DNA from: Capsaspora owczarzaki ATCC 30864
Lineage: Eukaryota; Opisthokonta; Filasterea
Assembly: GCF_000151315.2 (NCBI RefSeq)
Contig: NW_011887307.1
Location: 334,460 to 398,459 of the forward strand
Length of the DNA: 64,000 nucleotides
Reading direction: 5' to 3'
This document shows positions 33,301 through 47,050 of the stretch, one piece after another. The translations under genes were made by a program, and so were the position numbers. Position 1 is the stretch's first letter, and every line of letters starts with the position of its first letter. The notes under the pieces are model-generated. The model had not been told where the DNA came from and made no database searches. It worked only from the letters and a program-made list of their open reading frames with translations.

Positions 33301-34563
33301 TGTACACGTTAACGTCATCCTCAAACCAGTCCGCAAATTGCACAATGTTGGGGTGCTGTACGGAGCTGTGAATGATAATTTCGGTCTCGAGCTGTGTCAA
33401 ATGGGAGTTTTCGATTTGGTGAATGACTCGAATGACTCGACAATTTTGGACGATCGGGGATCTTTGCCGGCTTACCTTGGCTTTGGCTCGCTTACTCAAC
33501 GATTTCTTGCTAACAATCTTCCCCGCAAACACTTCATTTGTGTCAGTTCTTGTGAGCTGGAAGCACTCGGCGAATCCACCCTATTTTACAATCATCCGAG
33601 AATCAGAATGTCAAGGGTGAGTCGAGTGGCTTTAGTGATGCAGCACCGCGCTTTCGAGAGCTGTGGTTTATGGAGAGCAGTGACTAAGTGGTACTGTGGA
33701 ACACGCAATCAGATCGGAGCGGCTCGGAGGTTGGCCAAGCAGAACAGTTTGTGTGCGTTTTGACAGGTCTTCACTTCGCTTTCGCGCGCTTTTGCTTTGG
33801 CTGATCTCTTTTGTGTTTGTTTTTTATCCACCGCTCCTGATGTGTTGGATTTTTTTGCATATATGGCATGTATGAGCTGTCATCCTCTCAAAGACAGATC
33901 AGCACAAGCCTCGCAAGCCAAGTGACAGAATGTGGAGGAAAAAAAAAAAAAAAAAAAAAAAAAAAAACAGAAAGCCCAAAAAACAAAGAAAAAACGAAAA
34001 CTGTTTCGTGTTTCAAACCTGAAAAAACCGTTTCAACGCGTTTTGTTGCGCCGCCGTTTTGCCGTTTGTTTCACCAACTGTCTCTGCATCACCCCCACCG
34101 TGGTGTGTCTTGTCAAAAAGTAGGAATGCGTGTGCTTTACCTTGCCCAGGAAGGGACCTTTGATGTATGTGTGGCCGAGGCGGTGGTTGACAATCACGTC
34201 GGGAACGGCGGAAAAGTCAGACGGGTTGACCGGCGTCCCCAGCGGGCCACTGCGACGCGCAGTGCTTGCCGATGCAGCTGCATTGGATGCAGGAATGTTC
34301 ATCGGTGCATGGCTGGGCGTTGCGGCGGCAGAGACGGGCCGCTGGGTGTGTGACGAAGGCGCGTAACGGCCGGCAGAAGCCAAAGTCGAACTTGAAACCG
34401 CTGAGAGTGGTGCGCGAGTCAGTCCCGGCGGCTTGAGAGCACCACTGCTGCTGCCTGCCAGTGCTCGATTGCTCGAGATGGCTGCAAAAGGAGCGCGTGT
34501 GGCCGCCCCAGCGACGGGCTGCATCGTAATCGCAGCGGGCTCAGCTGGCCGCGATGCAAGCAT
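30311..34563 (-). CDS. PLK: Polo-like kinase (PLK1/2/3 type)
   Basis: PLKs are Ser/Thr kinases of mitosis and the centrosome. Nine exons (34563-34141, 33580-33476, 33391-33275, 33152-32935, 32819-31363, 31275-31128, 31020-30879, 30831-30625, 30514-30311) close in phase and give 1006 residues (about 600 in humans). The kinase (about 133-385) shows [50 protein letters not shown] and [10 protein letters not shown]. The activation-loop Thr after KK is present. A roughly 390-residue Ser/Gln-rich linker with a long glutamine tract (coded near 31500-31690) separates it from the polo boxes (about 774-1000), which include [28 protein letters not shown] and [11 protein letters not shown]. Two polo boxes and the tight kinase match exclude PLK4. 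The N-terminal 130 residues are Ala/Ser-rich and unconserved. Confidence 0.95.
33939..33967. repeat. Homopolymer A29 in PLK intron 1
   Basis: A 29-nt A run (T run in the sense direction) lies in the 559-nt first intron of PLK. Confidence 0.9.
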
Positions 34564-35278
34564 GATTCAAAAGTGAAGAAACGGAAAAAAAAAAAAAAAA
34601 AAAAAAAAAAACGGACAAGAATCCAAAATTATAAAGTGAGCGCCGACGAAGAAGAATCGGATTTGGATTGGGGACTGCCACAATCTTCAAGCTGGTCATT
34701 GAGGTTGTTTGTCGTTTTGTGCATTTGGACCGTTGGAGGAGGGCGCGCGGTGAATGGAACGGTTGATGAAAATCTGACCAGTTCAAATTTGTGCTGTTGC
34801 TGTTTCATATGCAGGCGTCCAGCAAAGTGCACTACAGCGCGATCTGCTGCAAAAATTACCTGGCCAGTTAACTTAAAATGCCATATTCAGTGTTTCGTGG
34901 GGATTGGTCGGATCATGATCCACATGTGGCAAGTCAAGTGCGTTCTCCACCAAAAGGGTTTCAGCAATCAAGTAGCTTGCGAAAATGCCGCACACTTGGT
35001 TTAAACCTCAAATATCGTCTCAAATTCACTGATAAATGAACGCAACTCATCAACATCAATCGTAAGACTCACAATCCCCGAGAGCTTCCGCGATGAGCTG
35101 CTCAGAACCCGAATTTTGCCGACCAGTTTCCTCTCCTTCGCTTCCCTTCCCTTCGCCCATCCCCTCTCCCTTCACCTCCCTCACTTTGACTATGAAACAT
35201 ATTTCCCATACCTCAACCGTACTTGCACTGATTGAGCATGAGCCCAACCAGTCATTTTTTGGATCCAAAACACCAAGC
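34564..35278. other. Divergent intergenic region, PLK / U1-C
   Basis: This 715-nt stretch holds a homopolymer A27 at 34585-34611 (T27 just upstream of the PLK start in the sense direction) and a pyrimidine-rich block at about 35125-35190 before U1-C. A short - strand frame near 35120-35000 (…SGIVSLTIDVDEL…) is protein-like but has no start or splice support. No gene is called. Confidence 0.45.
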
Positions 35279-36279
35279 ATGCCTCGCTACTTTTGTCACT
35301 ATTGCCAAGCGCACCTGACCCACGATTCGGTACTTCTTCCTCTCCCAATCATGAGCTTTTTCGTATAACCGTTTCTCGATTGAGTTTTCTTTTTTCCTCC
35401 ACCTTTTCCGCCTTCTCTCTCTGCTGCCGCTCTGCACCCACTCCACTTGCCCATCATCGTCATCAATCCCCCCTCCCTCACCTCGAAAACGCACTTTGTT
35501 GCTGCTGGGGATGGGGGTTTGCGACCTGGTCGAACAGAGATCTCTCAAATCGTTGTCTGATCGTTTGCTCACCATCGAGCTCACCCCACCTTGTGTGTGT
35601 GTGTGTTTTTGGTCCTTTTTGGGGTTGCTGTTCTTTTTGATCTTGTCAATGATGCTTCCAGTCGTCGGTGCGCAAGACACACATCTCGGGCCGTAAGCAC
35701 AAGGAGGCCGTCAAGTTGTTCTTTGAGAATTACATCAACGAGAACGGCTGGCCGCGCTTCCCGTGGCGCGCAGAGCCCTTCCACCCAATGCCAATCGAGC
35801 AGGACTGGGCACCACCAGGAGCCGAGCGCAGGCGTCGGTTTACACCCCGAGGCGGCGGTGGCGGCGGATTCCGTGGCGGCGACCGTGGCGGCGATCGTGG
35901 CGGCGACCGTGGCTTTGATCGCGGTGGTGATCGTGGTGGTGATCGTGGCGGTGGTGATCGATATGGCGGACGAGACGACCGAGGGCCGCGGCCGTCGTAT
36001 GTCGGTGGTGGTCCCAGCGTCGCGCCGTCGTACAATGGCAATGCCGCACCCGCTCCGCCGCCGTCGTACAACCGAGCACCCCTGACTGGTGCCAATGCTG
36101 CTCCATTCGGTGGTGGTGGTGGTGGTGGTGGTTACGCACCACCGCCGCCCGCAGGCTATGCAAGCTTTGGCGGCGCGCCTCCACCACAGCAGCACTACCA
36201 ACCCCAATCACAACATCACGGCGGCCCGCCAAACCCGTACAGCCAACAGCAACCACCAAGTGGCTATCGACCATACTAG
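35279..36279 (+). CDS. SNRPC: U1 small nuclear ribonucleoprotein C (U1-C)
   Basis: U1-C is the U1 snRNP protein that stabilises pairing of U1 snRNA with the 5' splice site. Two exons (35279-35329, 35662-36279) give 222 residues against 159 in humans. The matrin-type zinc finger is complete: Cys6, Cys9, His24 and His30 in MPRYFCHYCQAHLTHDS and VRKTHISGRKHKE, with the intron falling inside the finger. The conserved zone continues through FFENYINENG. The C-terminal half differs from animals: it is an RGG-like GGDRGG repeat array followed by Pro/Gly/Tyr/Gln-rich sequence, which could add RNA binding. The 18-nt-spaced repeats are near identical in DNA. The gene is convergent with PPIL4. Confidence 0.96.
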
Positions 36280-36520
36280 TGGGGTTACTGTTGTGAGCGC
36301 GTTGTCCGTGGCAGGGGCTTTTTTTTTTTTACAACAATATTGTATAATCTTGTCGTGTGTTTGTTTATGCAAAAATGTAGGTGTTGAGTTTTGAGCGCAT
36401 TGCGCGAGTGTTGATGAGTTTTTGATGCAACCATTTTTTCTTTTAATTGCGATGTTGATTGCCCAAAAGCAGAGTTTGGGATGGGAGCTTTGGCTGCATC
36501 AGAAAAACAAGTTCCAGGTC

Positions 36521-38713
36521 CTACCGGTGTCGACGATCATCCGAATCTCGCGACGACGAGTGACGATCGTTCGAAGACGAAGACGACGAGTAGTGGCGAT
36601 CCCGATCGTGACGCTCGTGGCCGGCTCGGCCGCTCGACGACGAGTATCGATCACGGTCGCTTGAGGAACGCCTATCGCGATCTCCATCACGATCACTTGA
36701 AGACCGCCGATCGCGATCTCCATCATGCGAGGATCGATGCGACGAGGAACTGCTGCTGCTCGATCCACTAGGAGCATCCCGGCGGCTGTCGCGGGAGGAG
36801 CGCTCGCGATCGCGCGAATCGCTTCGGTAGTCTCGACCGCCATTCTCGTATCGGTCGTGTCCAGAGTGTGACGAGTGCTGTCGATCGCGTGCTGCAGGCT
36901 CAGTGTCCATTCGTGCCCGCTTGCTCGACGAGGAGTTTTCGGCATAGTGGTCGTGCTCAAAGACCATGTCACGGTGCGCGCCATGCGATCCACTGCTGTT
37001 TCGAAGACGAATTCCCGAAGGAAGGGACATGTCTCGTTCCTGCCGACGCGAATCAAAGCGCTCTACAAGCAAAACGAGATGCTGTGCGTGAGCAACGGCA
37101 TTCAAATCCTAGCCACTTGTTGTTTTTTCCCCCCCCCTCTCCTCCGTCACCCAACCAAAACTGCTTCCAATGCAACATTACAATCAGCCATCCAGCGCGA
37201 ATGAAAAGATAACATACGTTGCTGGCCTCCGACACGCGCGACGGACTGCGAGAAATCAACCTTGATGCGTCGATCATCAATCAGCACGTTGTCCATCTTG
37301 AAATAGGCTTCCTCACAGTCCGCTTCACGCTCAAACTCAATGAAGGCGTAGCACAACGACTCGTTGGTGACGGGATCGCGAATAATGTCGCACGAGCGAA
37401 TGTCACCAAAGCGACTGAAAATGACGTGCAAGTCCTCGTCCTTGGTGACGGGGTTGAGCTTGCAGACAAACAGCACATTCTCGGGTGGCCGAATGTTGGC
37501 GTCTGGTAGATCGCCGACCATCTCGAGAATCTGAGCGCCGGCGTACATTTCGCGATCCTTGATGGCTTCCTCGATTTCCTCGTCGCTCCTGCCCTGCCAC
37601 ACGTTAATCTCCTCATCTTCTGCCAGTCGTCCAGTCTAAGGGGTATCGACAATGGTGAGGGGCAGGGTCATTCAAATGCAAACAAAGAGGAGAACAGACG
37701 AGTCTTACCTCCAATTGCTCCTTGGAAGGCAAAGGCGACTCGTCTGGAACTCTTAGGCCTGGCGGATCCGGAAACGGGTCATCGAGAATGATGGTGTGCT
37801 TGATTCTAGTTTGGGGACGAAGGAAGCAGAGCGCGAAACCAAAAACAACAGCCAATATGCAAAAATGACAAGCAAATCAGAATTGGACTATCCGAGGTCC
37901 CAAAGGACGCCATGACTGTTCTGACACACAAAAACACCCACCTGACGTCTTTGTAAGGCTGGCCTTTATCATCACAAAAGGAGTCATTGATCCTGGCAAG
38001 CGTTGCAAGGCTTTCGTCCTCAACAACCTGCCCAAAGATGGTGTGTTTGCCATCCAGCGACTCGAGTGCCGGCGCTGTCGTAATGTAAAACTGGGAGCCG
38101 TTGCCGTCTTTGCCAGAACCAGCCATCGCCACAGTCCCGACGGCTACGTGCTTGACAGTCGGCACAATCTCGTCCCGAAACAAGCGCCGTGACGGTCCAT
38201 CGACGATTCTGAGCCGCAAGAAAAACAACAACAACCAAAAGCAAGGAAATGCCACGTCGATTCAGCAACATAAACCCCATGAGAGCTGAACAATAATAAA
38301 TTTCAACCTCAACAACGTCCCCAGTCTCAGAGTCTCAGAGACCACCGAGCCTGACCCGTGGATTGCCCAAAGCCACACTCACCCAAAGACCGACGTTCCG
38401 CCGCGACCAGTGTTGGTTGGATCGCCCGTCTGCACAATAAAGTCGCGCTGGATGTTGTGGAAGAGGCAGTAGTTGTAGTACTTGAGCTTGCAGAGCTTGA
38501 GAAAGTTGAGCGACGCTGTAGTGTTTGATCCAAACGGCCACAAAGGCGAACGCACAGCAAAAGCAGTGTGAGCACACATGGCGCAATAGGAGCACCCGTC
38601 AGTCGAAAGGCGAGCTGAGGTGGCGCATGATGGGGAGTCTCACCGATGGGAGCGTGCTCAACGTTCAAGTCAATCACAATGTCACCCAGCGACGTCTCAA
38701 CCAGAACGCTCAT
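36521..38713 (-). CDS. PPIL4: Cyclophilin with RNA-recognition motif, PPIL4
   Basis: PPIL4 is a nuclear peptidyl-prolyl isomerase-like protein linked to the spliceosome. Six exons (38713-38644, 38515-38383, 38208-37942, 37805-37709, 37635-37218, 37062-36521) close in phase and give 508 residues (492 in humans). The cyclophilin domain (1-190) starts [16 protein letters not shown] and includes [28 protein letters not shown] and GKHTIFGQV. The RRM (about 245-325) has [19 protein letters not shown] and the ending [19 protein letters not shown], as in animal PPIL4. The tail is rich in RS, RD and DR dipeptides. All donors are near-consensus (GTGAGA, GTGAGT, GTGGGT, GTAAGA, GTATGT). It lies only 161 nt from the sedoheptulokinase stop on the same strand, so its promoter must be in that gap. 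Confidence 0.96.
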
Positions 38714-38729
38714 CGTTGGTGGAAATTAT

Positions 38730-38765
38730 GACTGACTGAACAGATGAGTTTGTAAACTGAGACAA
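38730..38765 (-). promoter_or_regulatory. Initiator-like TCAGTC elements upstream of PPIL4
   Basis: In the sense direction TGTCTCAGTT and then TTCAGTCAGTC lie about 50 and 20 nt before the PPIL4 ATG. Both fit TCAKTY. Confidence 0.4.
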
Positions 38766-38874
38766 GTAAAATAAAGTATCAAACGATGAAATCAAACGAC
38801 CGAGTTGATTGAACAACAACAACAAAAAAAAAAATAAATCGAGCACAGCTGTAGTGAAAGTCAACTCGTCGCGA

Positions 38875-40686
38875 TTAGACCGTCGGAAGGGCGAGCAGGG
38901 CAACGCCGAGGGCAGAGTCGGCACGCGAGTCAAGAGGCAATACTCGCACAGGAACACGAAAGGCCGCAGAAGCAAAGTGTTGCAATAAGGGGTTGCGCTG
39001 AATTGCGCGGCCAGTTGCAATCAAGTTCTGAATACCCAGCCGGTGCAGGAGCGTTGGAGAAGACTCTGCAATGGTATCACCGACAAGCTGATCCAGCATT
39101 GTGGCGAGATGCAGCATCAAATCGCGACATGCGGCGACAAATAGGCCGACAAAGGAGAAGTCAAGCTCGCCGCTCGCGTCGAGTCCAATGTTTGCAATTT
39201 GGCCCCGCATAGCCGTGTCTGCTCGCTCGCCGTAGAACGTAGGCCGGAAGGAAATCGACGGAGGTCTGTCTGTTTGCTTGACAAGCGAGCACCCCTTTTC
39301 GATCAGTTTGGAGAATGCCGCGTCGGATGAAATCGCACCGGCATCGTCAGACAGTTCTGTCGTGCACCGAGAGAATGCAGTCACAAGCGCAGCCAAGGCG
39401 TTTCCACCCGTTTGTGACGCAAGGACAATCATGCAGAGCTCGGGGGCAAAGTAGGGCCGAATCTCCACCGACGGGTTGAGTTTCAAATCGGCGGGCAGCC
39501 CAGACCGCGGGACCACAATGGCAACTTGGGAGGAAGTTCCCATATTCAGAATAGCCTGCGGTACGGAATGGGATGGCTGCACGGCTGGAACGCTGCTGCT
39601 TGGACGCGCGATAATGTTGAGAGCAGCGTAGACTGAGCAAGGATGATCGCCCTCTGCCGCCAACACCTGGACCTCCGTTGTTCGATCTGCCTGCAGAATG
39701 CCGGATTTTAGCCGTCCAACACGAGTTCCGGACGACACAATCCGCGGGAGGAGGTCAAACCGGATGCCCGCGACCTGACCATTTTGTAGTTTTTTTGCAG
39801 CAAACGGCTCGGCTCCATTATTGAGCAATCAAGGTTTCACAACTCGACACTCGAGCAACAGAACAAACAATCAACTTTACCTCTTCAATATAGGGCTGTT
39901 GCCAACAAGACTGCGCAGCGTCAAACGCGCCGAAACTCGCAGCGTTTGTCGGTGTCATGCAGGGCTGCGCGTCTTCACAGATGCTGCATGCCACAAAGTC
40001 CATAATGGTACCACAAGCTGTGGCCTTGCTCAAAATGTCCGGGTTGTTCTTGGCGAGCCATGCGAGCGATGCCACGCCATACCCCGAGCTGAGTTGCATT
40101 TGACTTGTCGCTTGCTTGTGCAAATCTGCCAAGAATGCCGATGAACACCGACCGTCTTCCCATGTGATTAATGGTGAAACTGGAAGTAAACTCGAGTCTT
40201 TCAGGTTGGGTGTCTGATTGGCAGCAGCATTCGCATTCTGCTGCGACCAGAGCACAACGCCGTGCATCTGACCAGTCAATGCAATCCGGTCGACACGCGC
40301 CGCAAGAGTCTCTGGCACTGATCGCAGCAAGTTGACAGCCACGCCGAGTAGAACGCTCGGGTCTTGTTCCGCTCGCTCGCTTGAATCTGAAACACAGCAG
40401 CACACAGCAGAAGTAGTCAGGTCTCAGCCATGTCCGCGTCTTGACTCAAAAACGACTCCAATGTTGGATCTCCGATCCGTATTGTTCATGACAGTGCACC
40501 GAGACACTCGCCACACACAGAGGATGAACTGCTCGGTGCCAACAATTTCCACGCAGCCAACGTACGGATTGTGTAAGCCTCATGCTGCTCTTCCGCCGCC
40601 CAGACTGGAGCATAGAGTGTCTGCGCAGGGTCCAGCACGACAATTTTGATGCTTGTAGTCCCGACATCCAGTCCGACCACGACCAT
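38875..40686 (-). CDS. SHPK: Sedoheptulokinase (FGGY carbohydrate kinase family)
   Basis: SHPK phosphorylates sedoheptulose to sedoheptulose 7-phosphate, feeding the pentose phosphate pathway. Three exons (40686-40566, 40386-39881, 39774-38875) give 508 residues (478 in humans). The ATP-binding start is VGLDVGTTSIK. The family-specific blocks are GQMHGVVLW, ITWEDGRCSS, the CGTIMDFVACSICE region, NAASFGAFD, FDLLPRIVSSG, NMGTSSQVA, SISFRPTFYGER and a C-terminal DSALGVALLALP. The order and spacing fit SHPK better than glycerol or xylulose kinases. The start Met is the one directly before the conserved VVVGLD; the frame stays open upstream to MDQSTIST, which would add 26 residues. Splice donors are GTACGT and GTAAAG. 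Confidence 0.9.
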
Positions 40687-41370
40687 TGCGAATTGCACGA
40701 GTGAACGGATTGACGGTTGAAGCGACTTTGCACCCAAACGAGTGCTGATTGTTGACTGATCCAAGCACTATTTGCCTCATCCAAAAAGGCTTCAAAACGC
40801 TTGCAGACAACCTTTTGATAGGATGTGTGTATATGTGTGTTTGTTTTGAAATCAATGGAGAGTCGGTTTGCGAGGCACTAAGGACCAACCCAAGCCGTTA
40901 AACCAGAGCTCAATCTACTTCACATATCCCTTTTCCTGCCTTCATTAATAACAGCTCAGATCTGTCGCGACTTGGTCGTTGGTACAAACTGGGCTCATTC
41001 CAAATTGGGTTGTTTGCATATTTGTTTGCATGTTTGACAAAAACCCCCCAAAAACCCAAACCCCCCACCCAAAAAAACCCCATGATTTACATTGTGTTCA
41101 ATCCGAGGCACTCGCCAGCTCTCGGGTGTGGTTGTCTGCATGTCCTAGACTTACAAGTTGTTCATGGCAGTGATGAGGGAGGAGGAGGGCGCCATGTTCC
41201 ACATCAACCAAATTTTTGACAATTCGCGCTGTCGGCGTTGATTCGCGCGCCCATTCACCAAAACCCACACACAAGATCCATCGACAACAAACGCAGACAA
41301 AACGAGAGCGAACGAGCCAAGACAAACAAACAACAACAACAAAAAAAAAAAAACAAAAAAAAAACCAGCA
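40687..41370. other. Upstream region of SHPK, between SHPK and the tRNA
   Basis: No gene is supported. It contains T-rich and C-rich runs (for example 41045-41085) and, on the - strand, a short open stretch (MWNMAPSSS…) ending at a perfect GTAAGT at about 41154, which could be a 5' leader exon of SHPK. Confidence 0.35.
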
Positions 41371-41376
41371 AAAAAA
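41371..41376 (-). terminator. RNA polymerase III terminator of tRNA-Ala
   Basis: A T6 run in the sense direction starts directly after the discriminator base of the tRNA, as expected for Pol III termination. Longer T runs follow further down. Confidence 0.8.
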
Positions 41377-41449
41377 TGGACTGCGGGGGAATCGAACCCC
41401 CTGCCTCGTCCTTGCGAAGGACGCGCTCTACCAAATGAGCTAGCAGCCC
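41377..41449 (-). tRNA. tRNA-Ala (anticodon CGC), intronless
   Basis: The 73-nt sequence folds as a full cloverleaf. The acceptor stem GGGCTGC pairs with GCAGTCC and contains the G3:U70 pair that marks alanine tRNAs. The D arm is GCTC/GAGC. The anticodon stem CGTCC/GGACG carries the loop TTCGCAA, anticodon CGC (reads GCG). The T arm is GGGGG-TTCGATT-CCCCC. Discriminator base is A; CCA is not encoded. Internal A and B boxes are present. Confidence 0.97.
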
Positions 41450-41822
41450 AGAGACGATCGGATTTTGTGGGTCAAAGTGTACTCGAGTCGTGAGCAAGCG
41501 CATCGCTAAATCGCTTCTTCCAATGCACGCAGGCTGCATTCGTTCCATAAATTCCACAATCCCAGCAGTCTAGTAGATAGCTTTAGAGTGCGGCGAAATC
41601 AAACTGCCAACCATCTAATTGATCGCTGGAATTGTTTTTTTATCATTCCTTTTTTTGTTTTTTTTTTTTTCGTTTTCTTCGGTTTCTCTTTTTTTTTTTT
41701 TCAAGCATCACCATCCACACCATCACCATCAGCATCATCATCAGCAGCACTCGTCGTTGTGCACAAAAGCAACCACCAGGCAGAGAGCGCGCAACGGGGT
41801 TTCCATCAACAAAGCACTAGAT
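41450..41822. other. Gap between tRNA-Ala and the TOM1-like gene
   Basis: This 373-nt stretch holds T-rich sequence (41634-41702) and a short CATCAC-type repeat before the TOM1-like start. The reading frame of the gene is open upstream to 41619 but encodes T-run and His-rich sequence unlike protein; no other gene is seen. Confidence 0.45.
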
Positions 41823-44372
41823 ATGGCTGGAGTTGCTGCAGGTGATGCATCTGTCTGGCAGCTGATCCGCCGTCAGCCACTCCTGCTGCAGGACGGCGAC
41901 CCCAGCTCCAGCACGACGACTCGACCACCACGGCACTCGTCCCCAGCACCTCGACAGACACAGTCACTTGCACACGTGACAGCAGCAGCAACAGCAGCAA
42001 CAGCAGCAACAGCAGCATCACAGCAACAGCAGAACGAACAGCTGCAGCGACTCAAGAGGCAGCAGCATCGGATAGCCTGCAGATCGTCCACGGCGGGGCG
42101 GGCGTCTGCGCGATGGCTGGCATCATCACCGTCATCGCTACTCGCACTCGGCGTGCTGGCAGGCGCTGCACAGGCCACAGACGCGTCGTCAGCCAGCGCT
42201 TCCGCAGGTTCTGCTGTTTCAGCCGAGCCAGTTGGCTTCCAACCCTTCCCTACGTCCACCCCGTCTCCCAACGACAACACTGGCGACGCGAACAACGAGT
42301 ACCTCTTCTATGCGCTCGCCGGCGTGTACTTTGTGCTGTGCCTCATCCCTGTCGTCCAGCTCGTCCGCATCCGCCTGCGCGCCCCGCAGCTCGGTTGGTC
42401 GACGCAAAAGTCCTTCCTCTTCCTCACCATGCTGCTCAACACTGGTACGTCATCCACCCTTTGGAAACTGTGCCTCTTGTTTGCTTTGGGTGGTGGTGGT
42501 GGTGGTGGTGGAGCTCGATGGGCGCCGCAGAGTGGAGATTTTGCCTGATTGTCCGGTTTTTCTGAGTTTTTTGATGTTAAATGTCCCCTTCCGGTGCCTC
42601 GCACTCGCTCGCACCGTCGATCTTTACTCAACTCTGTTCGTTCTCTTGATGTTGCCCTTTTTTTGTTTGTTATGTCGGATCAACCCTGCAGTTCGATGCG
42701 TCTTCTTTGCAATCTCGCCAAGCACTCCGTCCGGATTTTTCAAGGTGGACTTGCAACACCCGATTTACGCCATTCTGGCCGACTTGCCTGGCGATCTCTT
42801 CTTCTCGTCCTACACGTTGATTGTGCTATTCTGGTGAGGATGCTTTCGCATTGAACGTGACAACCGCGAGTGCATTGTCTTGGCGCTCATTTCTCCGCAT
42901 CTCTTTGTGCCGTCCTTGTTTGGCGCAGGGCTGAAATCATGGCACATGCCAAGAACAGATCCGTCTTTATGAAACGCTGGCTCCGTTCCATCTACGTCTC
43001 TGCCAATCTTGTCACGTATCTTGTGCAGGTGAGTTTTGTTTTGTTCGCTCGAGCAATTTTGCGGCGTTTTGTCTCACCGTTCTTCTTTTTTTGCCGTTCT
43101 TTCTTCCGCCACCCGGCCACCCTCCACCATTCACCCTCCACCCCAACCCAACTCCTCCCGCAGCTGACCATCTGGCTGCTCTTGCTCTTTCTGGACTACA
43201 AGTCTACGCTGGACCAAATCGACAACTTTTACCACGCTTTCATCACCTTGGTTGCTGGAACGGGATTTGTCTTGTACGGCGGCCGGCTGTACCGCATGCT
43301 TCGCCAATTTGGCGTCGAGTCGCGGGGCCGCCGGCAGAAAATGCTCGAGGTTGGCCTGGTGACGGTTGTGTGCGCGTTCTGCTTTTCGGTGCGCGCCACC
43401 TTCACCATCGTCAGCTCGATTTACGACTCGTACGACACAAACAACTATTTTCTTGCAGCCTTCTTTTTGATTGGAGAGGTCATTCCGTGCCTGCTCGTGT
43501 TGTACATTTTGCGGCGACTCCCGCCGCGCATTCGCGAGCCCGGCGAGGCTCGGCGCCCGCTTGTGCAAGCCGCCGCGCCAAACGGCGCTACTCCTGCACC
43601 CTATGGCAGCGATGTTTACGGGACGATCAATGGCGGCCCTGAAGATGGGCCCTTGGCCTCCCCGGTCGAGCATCCTTCGCTGTCAACGTCTGGCAGCTTT
43701 GGTGCGTTGACTGTCAACATTTCACAGTCGTCATCCCAGCAGCCGCGCTATTCACAGCAGCAGTCGCTGTTGGAGCGCGCTCAGCCCAAATCTACCTCCC
43801 AGGCCGTGTTTGGCGCCTTCCGGCAATCGCTCGCCACATCGCCCCCAGGCACCACCGCAGGTTCCTTGCAGCAGCCGCAATCCCCGACGAGTTCGAGTTA
43901 TTACAACCCTGGCTTGAGTCAAGCGCAGCAGCAATTGCTTCAACAACAGCAACTGCTTCAGCAGCAGCAGCAGCAACAACAACAGCAACAGCAAGGGGTT
44001 GGGAAGGCCACCCCGGGTCTTGGCCCATTCGCTGCAGCGTCCAACGCTTCTCGTCCTTCTGCAGGCGTTCAGCAAGGAGGCAACCACTTTTTCGGCAGCG
44101 GAAGCGTGAGCAGCGTTGCCAGCGCCACGAGTAGTGGCTCTGTCTCTGGCTTTGGCAACCCTTTGGCCGTCTCGGCTGGCTCGGGATTTATGGGTGCGGC
44201 ACCGAGGCCAATTTCTTCACGCGGCTCCTCCAACGTGCCTTCCTTCTTTGGCGGTGGCATGCCAGGCGTTGCGATCGCAGTCTCCCCTCCAGCTGCCGTT
44301 TCAAGTAATCCTTCTCAATCCTCGCCTCCTCGTGCCCCAACTTCTAACGGTTCGACAAGTTCTTATCGGTAG
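41823..44372 (+). CDS. TOM1/THH1/GPR137-type seven-helix membrane protein
   Basis: The family includes plant TOM1/TOM3 (tonoplast proteins) and animal GPR137 (lysosomal, linked to Rag/mTORC1). Four exons (41823-42444, 42692-42833, 42929-43028, 43164-44372) give 690 residues. The family region (about 160-435) shows YLFYALAGVYFVLCLIPVVQ, a basic loop ending GWSTQKSFLFL, VRCVFF, DLPGDLFFSSYTLIVLFWAE, TGFVLYGGRLYRML, VESRGRRQKMLEVG and VLYILRRLPP, matching plant TOM1 closely. Before it is a 150-residue Ser/Ala/Gln-rich segment with a hydrophobic stretch (LLALGVLAGAAQA) that may be a signal peptide. The last 250 residues are Ser/Gly/Gln-rich with a polyglutamine tract (43921-43995). The start is the first ATG after the T-rich leader in the open frame. 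Confidence 0.88.
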
Positions 44373-44536
44373 CCAAATGTCTTAGTATTATCGTCCTTTT
44401 TTCTCAGTCATGGTGTTGTGACTTTTGCTTTTGTACTGTCACAAGAAAATGCATAAGCTATTTTTTCTTTCTTTCCGTGTTCTATTGCTTTCGCTCGCTC
44501 CACTTGCTGGTGTTTGAGAATGGTGTTTCATTTTTT

Positions 44537-44542
44537 TTATTT
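44537..44542 (-). promoter_or_regulatory. Polyadenylation signal AATAAA of the acetyl-CoA acetyltransferase
   Basis: In the sense direction AATAAA lies about 30 nt after the stop codon of the thiolase gene. The convergent TOM1-like gene ends 165 nt away. Confidence 0.5.
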
Positions 44543-44571
44543 AGTTACTTTTCGATGGGCGCCATCAGAGG

Positions 44572-46974
<2,403 letters not shown>

Positions 46975-47036
46975 GGTTGAACAGAATGGGGGCTGTGCGG
47001 TTTGACGAGCTCAGACTTGTTCAATTCAAAAAAAAA

Positions 47037-47050
47037 GACTGAGACGAGAC
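47037..47050 (-). promoter_or_regulatory. Initiator-like TCAGTCT element upstream of ACAT
   Basis: In the sense direction TCTCGTCTCAGTCT is followed by a T9 run, about 65 nt before the start codon. It fits TCAKTY. Confidence 0.4.

Noticed and set aside
34573-35004. A 143-residue + strand frame starting in a lysine run
   Set aside because: The lysine run is the A27 homopolymer; no conserved sequence follows.
30838-42000. Bacterial contamination for the carbonic anhydrase and sugar kinase region
   Set aside because: Genes on both sides and the genes themselves carry spliceosomal introns in phase, and a nuclear-type tRNA lies between them.
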